A program made the position numbers and the translations under genes. The notes under the pieces were generated by a model. That model was given only the letters and a program-made list of their open reading frames with translations. It did not search any database and was not told the origin of the DNA. Positions 25,301 to 33,313 of a stretch of DNA of 64,000 nucleotides are shown in pieces. The DNA comes from Echinicola marina (GTDB taxonomy: Bacteria > Bacteroidota > Bacteroidia > Cytophagales > Cyclobacteriaceae), in NCBI RefSeq assembly GCF_020463795.1, contig NZ_CP080025.1:2049001-2113000 (forward strand), in the 5' to 3' direction. How positions within the stretch are numbered: position 1 is the stretch's first letter; the number at the start of each line of letters is the position of its first letter.

Positions 25301-25411
25301 TTGACGATCGGGACGCTGACCGCATTGTATTTTGTGCCTTTGATGTATTGGGCGTTGAGTAGAAAAAAGAATAAAGAGGAAAGAAGAAAGATTGGAGTAG
25401 TTAGTAGCTAG
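22340..25411 (+). CDS. RND efflux pump, first permease
   Basis: This 1023-aa inner-membrane pump of the AcrB/MexF superfamily uses proton motive force for export. It has the usual 12 helices: TM1 about 10-30, a docking/porter loop, then TM2-6 with SLSGLALGLGMLIDNAIIVLDN (TM4, Asp of the proton relay). A second loop and TM7-12 follow, with IGLVVMLGIMVNDAILKID (TM10). It is paired with the adjacent adaptor gene. In this context it may export the peptides or their modified product, or clear a toxic intermediate. The substrate is not deducible. Confidence 0.95.
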   Translation: MVRFLLSRPIAVTMVFLALMVFSLIGFTKLPISLLPPIDVPQIVVKVNYPNASPEAIEQNVLSRVREGLITLNELEDMDSKAGSETGTLRLQFAYGTSMELAYIEVNEKIDRLTNSLPQELAHPQVIRINTNDIPMVRLQVIPKEGTDYAAVTKLAENVLKKRIEQLQGISLVDINGKQERVITVEPNKAVLAGLGMTEQNVINAIRSGNSEPSGISVKDGQYRYFLRLATRVDTPEDIAGLPVMGPGGNMVELNKVANVQYQMGSPMGYHLYGEQEGLVITIHKQAAAKMNELMEKVSESVELFKKDYPQVDFALSQDQSALLNAGINNLQTSLLFGGIFAFGVLFIFMGNYKMPLIIGVSLPTSLLISFLVFYAFGISINVISLSGLALGLGMLIDNAIIVLDNITRKRQEGLPLFDACVKGVNEVMSALISSVLTTLAVFVPLVFLSGISGALFFDQAVSVAAILFVSLLVAFILLPLLYRLFFAKKQWDSNQEDSRFFKWVLALYKSGYQRLMTQRRLSLILLLALIPLFLMIGLALPKEGLPPIGKKDVLIELDWNEPIAVKQNLERVKGMMALLGNSFEHAEADVGVRQFLLFDGENSVQEASIYIDFRDQASKEKYTAQLEKQLRAQYPQASIKLMDAPNAFDQLFASNRPYYEMRWKDLKDKKPVDAATMEPWLEDLPVKQWKKGPGLQEESAVVFHLDLEKLALYQIELNEIAGQIERLFGAYTIDEIKQFSEVTPIRLLENDADYRGILASNYLRSKEGQPYALANFIQVGYEDHYKYVTADKTGIYQSVEITAPNPQNRERELKNWGLDRNLSVSFSGQYFKDQENLQQLIGILGVAVLLLYFILAAQFESFVQPLIVIFTLPLGIGGALLVLWLTGTSLNVMSAIGLVVMLGIMVNDAILKIDTINRLRVKYAEQERDLTDREILEQALFKAGEIRLKPILMTSMTTILALLPVVFSSGLGADLQRPLVFSVMGGLTIGTLTALYFVPLMYWALSRKKNKEERRKIGVVSS

Positions 25412-25715
25412 TATCAAGTACAAAGTATGGAGTATAAAGTAGGAATCCTGTTGACTGTATTGCAGGAATTATCTTGACTCAAACCCCAAAGGGGGGTAAA
25501 CATACTTAATGGTGAAGCATCATCAGGCCTAGCGACCCTGAAGGGGTCGAATAAAATACGGGTAGAGATGTACGAGGTGGAAATATGGAGTATGAAGAAC
25601 GGAGCTATTAGAAATGTTGTATCAAGTCTCTGCCTTGGTACTGGTTAAATTGAGTCTCTGACTAAAAATATTGTTTTCGTTGTGTCGAAAATGGTATTAA
25701 ATAATAGATAAGCCT
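25412..25715. repeat. Spacer with small palindromes
   Basis: There is no gene. It contains an AGTACAAAGTATGGAG-type low-complexity spacer, a CAAACCCCAAAGGGGGG palindrome-like piece (about 25480-25497) and a GACCCTGAAGGGGTCG hairpin (25534-25549). These are common dispersed repeats of this genome. Confidence 0.5.
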
Positions 25716-26783
25716 ATGTTTTTTTTATGGAGGGTTAGCCTTGTTTTAGCTGCTTTAGTAGTAATGGGTTGTTCGGAGGAACCTAAAAATATCTTGCCGA
25801 CTATTCCAGTGTCAGAAAAGGCTGATCCAGCCCTTGCATTGAATGAGATTGCAAAATCGGTCAAAAGGATTCAATTGGAGACCACAAAGGCGGCATTGTT
25901 GGGTTATATAATGAAAGTAAAACAATATAATGAAAAGCTTTATATAGCTGATAGAGATAAAGTCTTGGTTTTTGATTTGGAAGGAAAGTTTTTATACCAA
26001 ATCGGAAGCTATGGGGAAGGACCCGGTGAGTATATGATAGTTAATACATTTGCCATGGATCCGCATAATGGAAATGTTTACATAGCTTCAAATTATAGGA
26101 TATTGGTTTATTCTGCGGATGCTGAATTATTGATGGAAAAAAAGTTTTTCCATTATATATACGGTTTGGAATTTACTGATGGTAAACTATATGAATTTTA
26201 TAATTCTCACGGAAACGAGGTGAAAGAGGGCTATGTCAATTATTCATTTCTCCATGAATTTAGCCCTCAATTGGAATTGTTGGACAGTATTACACTAAAG
26301 ACAGTTAATTTAAAAAAACACATAGTGAGTGTTTACAATTACAAGCATTTTATATCAAAAACTAAAGAGGGTACCTACCTATATTACCCCGTGCTAGTTG
26401 CTGAAAATATTAAAAGGGACACCCTGTATCAGTTTAAGGAGGATAGGTTAGTTCCTTTTTTAAAATTGGATTTTGAAAAGCCACAGTCTTCAGATGTACT
26501 AAAAATGAGGAAGGCAGTGAATATCTATAATATTAATAATTCAAATTCTTACGTGATATGTGAATATGTACAAGAAAGGGAAAATCGGTTTTTTGTTTTT
26601 AATAAGAAGGATTCTATCAGTTATAATCTAAAAGTGGGACCACTGGATGATCAAGGGGAGCCAGTCGTGCTTAGGCCCCTAGACTTAGAAAAAGACAAGT
26701 TTTACTATGCGAAAGCTTCAGAATTCATGGATAAAGAAACCGAAGAATCCAACCCTATAGTTGGTATTGTTGAATTGAAATAA
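25716..26783 (+). CDS. Six-bladed beta-propeller lipoprotein between RND genes
   Basis: This 355-aa lipoprotein (VVMGCSEE, Cys about 19) is related to that of 33314-34381. It has the N-terminal block LNEIAKSVKRIQLETTKAALLG, KFLYQIGSYGEGPGEYM and a C-terminal block with VVLRPLDLEKDKFYYAKASEFMD. The 6-bladed propeller is expected to bind a ligand or partner at the envelope. It lies between the two RND pump genes, unlike the unit 1 and 2 propellers that follow peptide genes. It may be the pump-associated recognition protein. Confidence 0.8.
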   Translation: MFFLWRVSLVLAALVVMGCSEEPKNILPTIPVSEKADPALALNEIAKSVKRIQLETTKAALLGYIMKVKQYNEKLYIADRDKVLVFDLEGKFLYQIGSYGEGPGEYMIVNTFAMDPHNGNVYIASNYRILVYSADAELLMEKKFFHYIYGLEFTDGKLYEFYNSHGNEVKEGYVNYSFLHEFSPQLELLDSITLKTVNLKKHIVSVYNYKHFISKTKEGTYLYYPVLVAENIKRDTLYQFKEDRLVPFLKLDFEKPQSSDVLKMRKAVNIYNINNSNSYVICEYVQERENRFFVFNKKDSISYNLKVGPLDDQGEPVVLRPLDLEKDKFYYAKASEFMDKETEESNPIVGIVELK

Positions 26784-26938
26784 TAATTGTTGAAAGGAGC
26801 CAACGGCTCAAGTTTGCTTGGTCCATCAGCACAGCTGAATGGACAACATGACTTGAGGCTCAATACTCAATACTCACATCTCAAGACTAATCTAAAGTCT
26901 AAAATCTTATGTCTAACATCTAGTGTCTAAAACAAAAT
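26784..26938. repeat. Low-complexity spacer
   Basis: The spacer contains a dense run of TCTAAAGTCTAAAATCT-type repeats (about 26850-26930) immediately before the TTG start of the second RND gene. No promoter is recognised. Confidence 0.4.
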
Positions 26939-29900
26939 TTGAGTCCATTTAGAATTGTCATATCGTTTTTTGTGCTGGCCATCATAGGCTTTGCCTTGGT
27001 GCCCAGGCTGACCGTGGAGCTGAATCCCAGAGAACAGCAGCCGGTGCTCAGTATTTCCTATTCCGTGCGGGATGCTTCCCCAGAGCTGGTGGAAAAGCTG
27101 GGGACGGCACCTTTGGAGGGGCTTTTTAGCCAGTTGTCCGATCTTAAGAAAATCGAATCGGTTTCCCGCTATAATGGCGGCTCTGTGACTCTGCGCTTCG
27201 ATAAGCACACGGACATGGAATTCAAGAAGTTTGAGGTGACCTCCCTGATCAGGCAGGTGTATCCATCCTTGGATGCCAAGGTCAGCTTTCCGTTGGTTTA
27301 CCAGTCTGCCCAGCGTAATGATGAACCGCCTATTCTGCAATACAGCATCAATGCACCCTTTGCGGCCTTTGAAATCAAAAAGGTCACTGAGGATATCTTG
27401 AAGTCCGTCCTTAACCGCTTTGATGAGGTGGAGGAAATCCAGGTTTATGGGGCCAGGGACCTGCAGCTTTTTGTGACCTACGATATACAAAAACTCCAGG
27501 CTTTTGGCATAAGCAGGGGAATGCTCAATTCAGTGCTGCGCAGTGCTTTTGGAACAAGTTTTCCCGGCATGGCCCTGAACCATCAAGGGGAAGCCCTTTT
27601 TATTCAGGTGGACCGCTCCTTGGTCGAAATGGAGCAGTTGGAAATGCTTAGGATTACTAATCGCGATGGAAAGGATATTTACCTCAGGGACATTGCCCAA
27701 CTGACCTTGGAGGAAGCGGAACCCAATCGCTATTACCGGATCAATGGCAATAACTCCGTGACCATGAGCATTACCAGTAGAGAAGGGGTGAACAAGGTGG
27801 TTTTGGCACAAAGGCTAAAGGAGGCCATCGAGGAAGCTTCTGAGCTGTTGCCTGCAGGATATGATGTGCGCTTGGAGCAGGATGATACCGAATACCTGTC
27901 CAAGGAACTGAACAAAATCTATAAAAGATCAGGGCTGTCCATCCTGATTTTGGTGGTCTTTATCTTTTTGATCAACCGGAACTGGCGTTACCTGACCGTA
28001 TTATTTTTGGGCATCCTGGTCAACCTGAGTGCTACGGGCATTATCCTATATACTTTAGGGACCCATCTGCACCTTTATTCGATTGCAGGATTGACCATCT
28101 CTTTTGGATTGATCGTGGACAATGCCATTATCATGATCGATCACCTGCACAAACACAAAAATAGAAAGGTCTTTTTGGCCCTTTTGGCGGCTTCCCTGAC
28201 CACCATTGCCGCCCTGCTTATGGTATTTTTATTGCCGGAAGAAGACCAGAAAAACCTGACGGACTTTGCGGTGGTGGTAGCCGTGATGCTGGCAGTGTCG
28301 CTACTGGTGGCACTCATGTTTACCCCTGCCATGTACCAATTACTATTTGGGGAAAAAGTAGGCCAGAAAAGAAGCATCACTGTCCCCAAGTTGAGGAGAC
28401 GGGTGAGGTGGTTTGGAAGGTACCGGAAGCTCATTGGATTTGCCGCTCACTACCGAAAGACCTTTGTCATATTCTTGGTCTTGCTTTTTGGCTTGCCCAT
28501 ATTTTACCTGCCGGCCAAATGGGAAGGGCAGGATTGGTACAATAAGGTCATTGGCAGCACGGTATATCAAGAGGACATCAGGCCCTATGTGGATAAGGCT
28601 TTGGGTGGTTCCTTGAGGATGTTTGTCCGAGGGGTATTTGAGAAGTCTGGCTACAGGGAAGCTGCCCAGACAAGGCTATATGTAAATGTGCGCCTGCCCT
28701 TTGGGAATACCCTCGATCAAATGGACTTTATCATTCGGGAGTTTGAGGAGTTTTTAAAAGGGGTAGAAGGGGTAGACAAGTTTGTGAGCAATGTGTCCTC
28801 GGGACAATATGCTTCCATTACCATTACCTTTAAGGAAGCTTATGAAAATTCAGCCTTGCCTTATCAGCTGAAAGGAAGACTGTCAGTAAAAGCAACAGAC
28901 TGGAGCGGTGCAAGATGGAGTATCTATGGAGTGGGCCAAGGTTTTAGTGCCGGCCCCGGCGGAGAAGGGATTCCATCCTTTACCGTGATGATGAAGGGCT
29001 ATAACTATGATGAACTGGCAAGGCAGTCCGAAGTACTGGCCGAAAAGCTCATGCAGCACAAAAGGATCCAAGAAGTCAATACCAATGAGCGCCTGTCTTA
29101 CGGGGAAAGGAGTTCTGAGGAGTTTGTACTTCGATTTGATCAGAAGAAGCTCGCCCTGCAGGGTACCAATCAATATGAGGTGATGACGGCCCTGAGTGAT
29201 AGGTCCAAACCCACTGGGGCAAGTCTTTATTTGAACCTAGAGGATAAGAATTATGGTGTGGTCGTCAGGGAAAAGCATGCAGAAGATTTCTCCCGTTTTG
29301 ACTTGGAAGAAACCACCTTGATCAGTTCGGAGGACAAAATGCTTAAAGTGTCCAGTTTAGGGACGCTGGTAAAGGAAACTACGACCAACTCCCTGCACAA
29401 GGAAGACCGACAATATATCCGGAGGGTGGCCTTTGAGTATATGGGCTCAAGGAAGTTTGGCCGTGAATACCTGGATGAAGTGCTGGAAGAGATGAAGGCA
29501 AGTATGCCCATTGGGTATTCTGCTGAGACTTCTTCCTATGGCTGGGGCTATGGAAAGACCCAAAGACAGTATACACTGTTGCTGGTCTTGATGGTGGCGA
29601 TTTTCTTTATCTGCGGAGTCTTATTTGAAAATCTCAAACAGCCTTTTTATATCATTGCGGTGATCCCTATTGCCTTTATTGGCTTGTTCTTGATCTTTTC
29701 GCTATTTGATTTTTATTTCGATCAGGGCGGCTATGCTGCTTTTGTAATGCTGGGGGGCTTGGCGGTGAATGCCGCCATTTTCATCGTCAATGACCTGAAC
29801 AATAGAGAAAATGGAAAGTATAACCGAAATGTATTGAAGTCAGTGGCAGGTAAATCCATTCCCATTCTATTGACGGTGCTTTCCACCTGTTTTGGTTTGG

Positions 29901-30040
29901 TTCCATTTATTATGGAGGGGCAAAACGAGATATTCTGGTTTTCGCTTGCCATAGGTACTATTGGAGGGCTGGTGTTCAGTATGCTAGGGGTATTTGTGGC
30001 CTTGCCGGTGTTTTTGTGGAGGAAAGAGAGTAGGAAGTAG
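26939..30040 (+). CDS. RND efflux pump, second permease without its own adaptor
   Basis: This 1033-aa pump starts at TTG (26939), since no earlier or near ATG gives a complete TM1. It has TM1 (about 5-22), porter loops, TM4 with SIAGLTISFGLIVDNAIIMIDH carrying the relay Asp, and a C-terminal set of helices with GGLAVNAAIFIVNDLN. It has no adaptor gene beside it, so it probably shares the one at 21248, as in tandem two-pump RND systems. The pumps differ enough that this is not a recent duplication. It ends before the sulfatase region. Confidence 0.93.
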   Translation: MSPFRIVISFFVLAIIGFALVPRLTVELNPREQQPVLSISYSVRDASPELVEKLGTAPLEGLFSQLSDLKKIESVSRYNGGSVTLRFDKHTDMEFKKFEVTSLIRQVYPSLDAKVSFPLVYQSAQRNDEPPILQYSINAPFAAFEIKKVTEDILKSVLNRFDEVEEIQVYGARDLQLFVTYDIQKLQAFGISRGMLNSVLRSAFGTSFPGMALNHQGEALFIQVDRSLVEMEQLEMLRITNRDGKDIYLRDIAQLTLEEAEPNRYYRINGNNSVTMSITSREGVNKVVLAQRLKEAIEEASELLPAGYDVRLEQDDTEYLSKELNKIYKRSGLSILILVVFIFLINRNWRYLTVLFLGILVNLSATGIILYTLGTHLHLYSIAGLTISFGLIVDNAIIMIDHLHKHKNRKVFLALLAASLTTIAALLMVFLLPEEDQKNLTDFAVVVAVMLAVSLLVALMFTPAMYQLLFGEKVGQKRSITVPKLRRRVRWFGRYRKLIGFAAHYRKTFVIFLVLLFGLPIFYLPAKWEGQDWYNKVIGSTVYQEDIRPYVDKALGGSLRMFVRGVFEKSGYREAAQTRLYVNVRLPFGNTLDQMDFIIREFEEFLKGVEGVDKFVSNVSSGQYASITITFKEAYENSALPYQLKGRLSVKATDWSGARWSIYGVGQGFSAGPGGEGIPSFTVMMKGYNYDELARQSEVLAEKLMQHKRIQEVNTNERLSYGERSSEEFVLRFDQKKLALQGTNQYEVMTALSDRSKPTGASLYLNLEDKNYGVVVREKHAEDFSRFDLEETTLISSEDKMLKVSSLGTLVKETTTNSLHKEDRQYIRRVAFEYMGSRKFGREYLDEVLEEMKASMPIGYSAETSSYGWGYGKTQRQYTLLLVLMVAIFFICGVLFENLKQPFYIIAVIPIAFIGLFLIFSLFDFYFDQGGYAAFVMLGGLAVNAAIFIVNDLNNRENGKYNRNVLKSVAGKSIPILLTVLSTCFGLVPFIMEGQNEIFWFSLAIGTIGGLVFSMLGVFVALPVFLWRKESRK

Positions 30041-30383
30041 CAAGTACAAAGTATCAAGTATCTAGATAAAATACGCTAGACACCAGACGCTAGACAAAAG
30101 AACAAAGACTGAAGTACAAAGTATATAGATTTTACCACAAAGGTCGCTAAGGAAGCTCAAAGGTCGCGAAGGTTGGGTTTACGAGAAACTCAGGGGCCTC
30201 TGTGAAGACTTAGTGTTACTCTGTGGTTTTTTATGTCAAGATTAAAGAGCAAAGAATAAAGACTTATAATATAACTTAGCGTATACAAGATAATATTTAA
30301 TTGAACCTTAAACTTGTATCCAGTAGATAGTTGGGTTATTTTCAGGCCAATATTCTTTTTAATTTTCTTAACCATTTTGATTC
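30041..30383. repeat. Spacer with phrase-like repeats
   Basis: It contains the repeats AAGTACAAAGTATCAAGT and ACCACAAAGGTCGC and an ACTCTGTGGT complement, plus AGACACCAGACGC. No gene or clear promoter is seen. The sulfatase gene follows. Confidence 0.4.
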
Positions 30384-31736
30384 ATGAGAGTAATCAATGT
30401 TTTTATCTTTCTGTGTTTAATAACTTTTGAGGTGCTGGGCCAAAAAAAGGAACAGCCCAATTTTATCATTATTATCGCTGATGATGCCGCATGGGATGAT
30501 AGCGGGGTATATGGCAATGATATGGTCCAAACGCCTAATATCAATAAATTGGGAGAAGAGGGGCTGGTTTTTGATAATGCTTTTTTGACTACCAGTTCTT
30601 GCAGTCCCAGTAGGTGCAGTATTTTGACTGGCAGGTATCCGCACAGTACAGGTGCGCCCGAGTTACATATGCCCTTGCCCGAGGATCAACTCTTGTTTGC
30701 TGGAGAGCTTCAAAAAGTAGGTTATTATACGGTGGCAGCAGGGAAATACCATATCGGGCCACCTCGAAAGGATTTTGACAAGATATATGGCCATCAAGTC
30801 AGTGGTTGTGAATATTGGATACAGGCATTGGAAGAGCGACCAAAAGATCAGCCATTTTTTATGTGGTTGGCCTCTAAAGATCCACATAGATCCTATGAGG
30901 AAAATATCATCCCCAATCCACATGATCCCAAACAGGTGAAAGTTCCTCCCTATCTACCCGATAACGATTCGGTTAGGAAGGACCTGGCCTTATACTATGA
31001 TGAGATTGCCCGTTTGGACAGTTATTTGGGAAAGGTGATGGAAGCATTGAAGGAACAGGGTGTAGATGAAAATACCATGGTGATCTATATGACGGATAAT
31101 GGCAGGCCATTTCCAAGGGACAAAACCAGGCTTTATGATAGTGGCATCAAGACTCCCTTTATTGTCAGATGGCCCAATCAAGTTAAGCCAGGAAGAACGG
31201 CAGCGATGATTAGTTCGATTGATATAGCTCCTACCTTTTGTGAACTGGCAGGAGCTGCTTTACCCAAAGCTTTTCAGGGGATTTCTTTTGCTTCAGTTTT
31301 GGAAGATGCTGATCATAAAGGGCGTGATTATATTGTGGGCGAACATAATTGGCATGATTACCAAGCTTATGAGCGTGCATTGAGGACGGATAAGTTCTTA
31401 TATATCAGAAATGAATTCCCTTATCTGAATGCTTCCCCTCCGGCAGATGCGGTGTCCAGCATAAGTTATCAGGAAATGATTCGCTTGCATAATGAGGCAG
31501 AGCTGGAAAAGATCCAAATGGATTGCTTTGTCCTTTCCCGGCCAAAAGAGGAATTATATGATGTGCTTTCCGATCCCTTTCAGCTTAATAACTTGGCTAT
31601 GGATGATACTTATGCTAAGGTGTTGGCAGAGATGCGTTCCAAGTTGGATACATGGAAAAAGGAATTTGAAGATGAACTCCCTAAGGATTATACGCCTGAT
31701 GGATTTAACCGCTGGACAGGAAAACGAATTAGATGA
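30384..31736 (+). CDS. Formylglycine-type sulfatase (SGSH-like)
   Basis: This 450-aa exported type I sulfatase has a signal peptide (1-20). It has metal-binding Asp33 and Asp34 (IADDAAWDD) and the active-site C-S-P-S-R (73-77), where Cys73 is the residue converted to formylglycine. AAGKYHIG and YMTDNGRP complete the site. The SSCSPSR...LTGRYPH context resembles N-sulfoglucosamine sulfohydrolase-like members. It removes sulfate from a sugar, and a formylglycine-generating enzyme is needed from elsewhere. Its position near a sulfotransferase and APS kinase is striking, but sulfatases are common in such genomes. Confidence 0.92.
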   Translation: MRVINVFIFLCLITFEVLGQKKEQPNFIIIIADDAAWDDSGVYGNDMVQTPNINKLGEEGLVFDNAFLTTSSCSPSRCSILTGRYPHSTGAPELHMPLPEDQLLFAGELQKVGYYTVAAGKYHIGPPRKDFDKIYGHQVSGCEYWIQALEERPKDQPFFMWLASKDPHRSYEENIIPNPHDPKQVKVPPYLPDNDSVRKDLALYYDEIARLDSYLGKVMEALKEQGVDENTMVIYMTDNGRPFPRDKTRLYDSGIKTPFIVRWPNQVKPGRTAAMISSIDIAPTFCELAGAALPKAFQGISFASVLEDADHKGRDYIVGEHNWHDYQAYERALRTDKFLYIRNEFPYLNASPPADAVSSISYQEMIRLHNEAELEKIQMDCFVLSRPKEELYDVLSDPFQLNNLAMDDTYAKVLAEMRSKLDTWKKEFEDELPKDYTPDGFNRWTGKRIR

Positions 31737-31817
31737 TATATATATCCTTAATTCTACCAGTAAAGATTAAAAGCGAATCAAAAGGATCCCTTCGATTAAA
31801 ATAGCAACTGCTATGTT

Positions 31818-31949
31818 TCATGCAAGTCTTTTGAAAATACTTCTAGAAGAAAAATAGGTATGCGAAAGCTTGTGGTATTTATCTGAGGATGGCGAACTGC
31901 AGGAAAGAGAAAGAAAAGTAACTGTTAAAAATAAGTAGGCGCTTTTCAT
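31818..31949 (-). CDS. Small lipoprotein, possibly truncated
   Basis: This 43-aa protein is essentially a lipoprotein signal (MKSAYLFLTVTFLSLSC) plus a 26-residue Ser/Lys-rich tail. Its start is 1 nt after the stop of the upstream propeller gene on the same strand, so it could be translationally coupled. It may be a real small lipoprotein or the 5' remnant of a lost lipoprotein gene. Confidence 0.4.
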   Translation of the reverse strand: MKSAYLFLTVTFLSLSCSSPSSDKYHKLSHTYFSSRSIFKRLA

Positions 31950-31950
31950 A

Positions 31951-33111
31951 TTAGTTGTTATCTGATTCGGTAATTTGATAAATGCCATATTGGATAAAAT
32001 CCTCTTCCTCATCTGGGTTGATCAATCGGATCAAGAGACGGTTTCCCGGTAAGGCCATGGCTATTTTTCCATAAGGAATGGATAGGTCTTTGCTCAGCTG
32101 CTTATGTTCGTCCAGTAGGATGATTTTGTGATAGTTCGGATCCTTGAAGTGGTGGTAGTTAGGATCCTCCGCTTTGTTTTTTTCGTAAATCCCAAGGGAA
32201 ATATCCTTTACATATTCCAGTGCCATCAATTCACCATCCAATTTGAACAGATTACGATTGAAGGCTGACAGGGTGATTCTTCCCTTGGAGGGCATATTGT
32301 CAAGGGAGATAGATTGGCTCTCTAGGACTTTAAACTCATCGTGGTTGATTTTTACCCTTGATATTACTTCGCCCGTATTGATATCTAAAACAGTGATTTC
32401 ATTGTCCAAAGAAGTGGTCAAATACAGCTTAGGATTGTTTTTTCCTTGCAAAGTGTATATGGGAGAGTAAACACCATTAGTGGATGGGTCAAGGGACCTA
32501 TATAGAGCCCTTTCTGCTACAGGTGCAATTTCATAGGAGTTACTTTCCTGTTCATTGGAAATCTCGATAAGGTTGGTGCTTTTAAAATCTCTTTTCCCCA
32601 TATATTTGCTTACTCCTGAAGGATTGGAAATAAAATAAAGGGAGGAAGGGTCATTGTTTTTGTAGAAATGGGCAAAAGGTCTCAAGCTGCCATAGAGGTG
32701 TATTTTTACACTGGATTTATAGGGTTGTCGCTTTTGCAAAACTAACTTTTGATCATAAAGCAATAGCTCTGTAGCCGTTAACGCCCATATATCCCCATTT
32801 TCCGAAAAACCAAGACAATTTAAGGATGCGGTGTATTTGTCAGGGGCATCGCCTTGCATGTTTTTGCTAATGAGAATTTCTCCTTTCTCATTTAGGATAG
32901 CGATTTCAGTTCCTTCGCTGCGTTTATGAATATAACCAAGATAAAGGCCTTCTTTTGGGGAGTGGTCTATGATCTCCACCGGCCAAAGTGAATTGATTTG
33001 GAACTCATCCACTTTTTCTAGAGAATATTGGGCAAATGTATGTTTAGAACAAGTAAGACTGAAGAGGAAACATATTTTGACGAAAAGTATTTTGATGATG
33101 ACTTGGATCAT
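31951..33111 (-). CDS. Exported beta-propeller-like protein
   Basis: This 386-aa protein has an N-terminal signal segment (about 5-28, ending CSKHTFAQ) followed by repeated beta-strand blocks such as LGYIHKRSEGTEIAILNEKGEILISKN and FSENGDIWALTATELLLYDQ. It resembles the six-bladed propeller group but lacks a clear lipobox Cys. It is the last large gene of a minus-strand series with the propellers at 33314 and 34347. Its ligand is unknown. Confidence 0.65.
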   Translation of the reverse strand: MIQVIIKILFVKICFLFSLTCSKHTFAQYSLEKVDEFQINSLWPVEIIDHSPKEGLYLGYIHKRSEGTEIAILNEKGEILISKNMQGDAPDKYTASLNCLGFSENGDIWALTATELLLYDQKLVLQKRQPYKSSVKIHLYGSLRPFAHFYKNNDPSSLYFISNPSGVSKYMGKRDFKSTNLIEISNEQESNSYEIAPVAERALYRSLDPSTNGVYSPIYTLQGKNNPKLYLTTSLDNEITVLDINTGEVISRVKINHDEFKVLESQSISLDNMPSKGRITLSAFNRNLFKLDGELMALEYVKDISLGIYEKNKAEDPNYHHFKDPNYHKIILLDEHKQLSKDLSIPYGKIAMALPGNRLLIRLINPDEEEDFIQYGIYQITESDNN

Positions 33112-33313
33112 GTTTTATTGGTTTAAAAGTTTAAGTAGAATGATTATCCGTTTTCACACCAGTAGCTTTATTTCTCACGGATTCCATGGATTTCCACTGA
33201 TTTAATTAATTATGTCTTTGAAATATGTGTCATTTTTGAGAGAATGTTTTGAAGGGTAATACTTACTGGTGGAATAGCGGATATACAGATTAAGTAGTTT
33301 AAATAACAGTTGT

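Noticed and set aside
26927-27490. Long minus-strand frame inside the second RND gene (187 codons)
   Set aside because: It is fully antisense to a well-conserved RND protein; long antisense frames are expected from the codon usage of that gene. The same holds for 21622-22128, 23918-24484 and 49613-50041.
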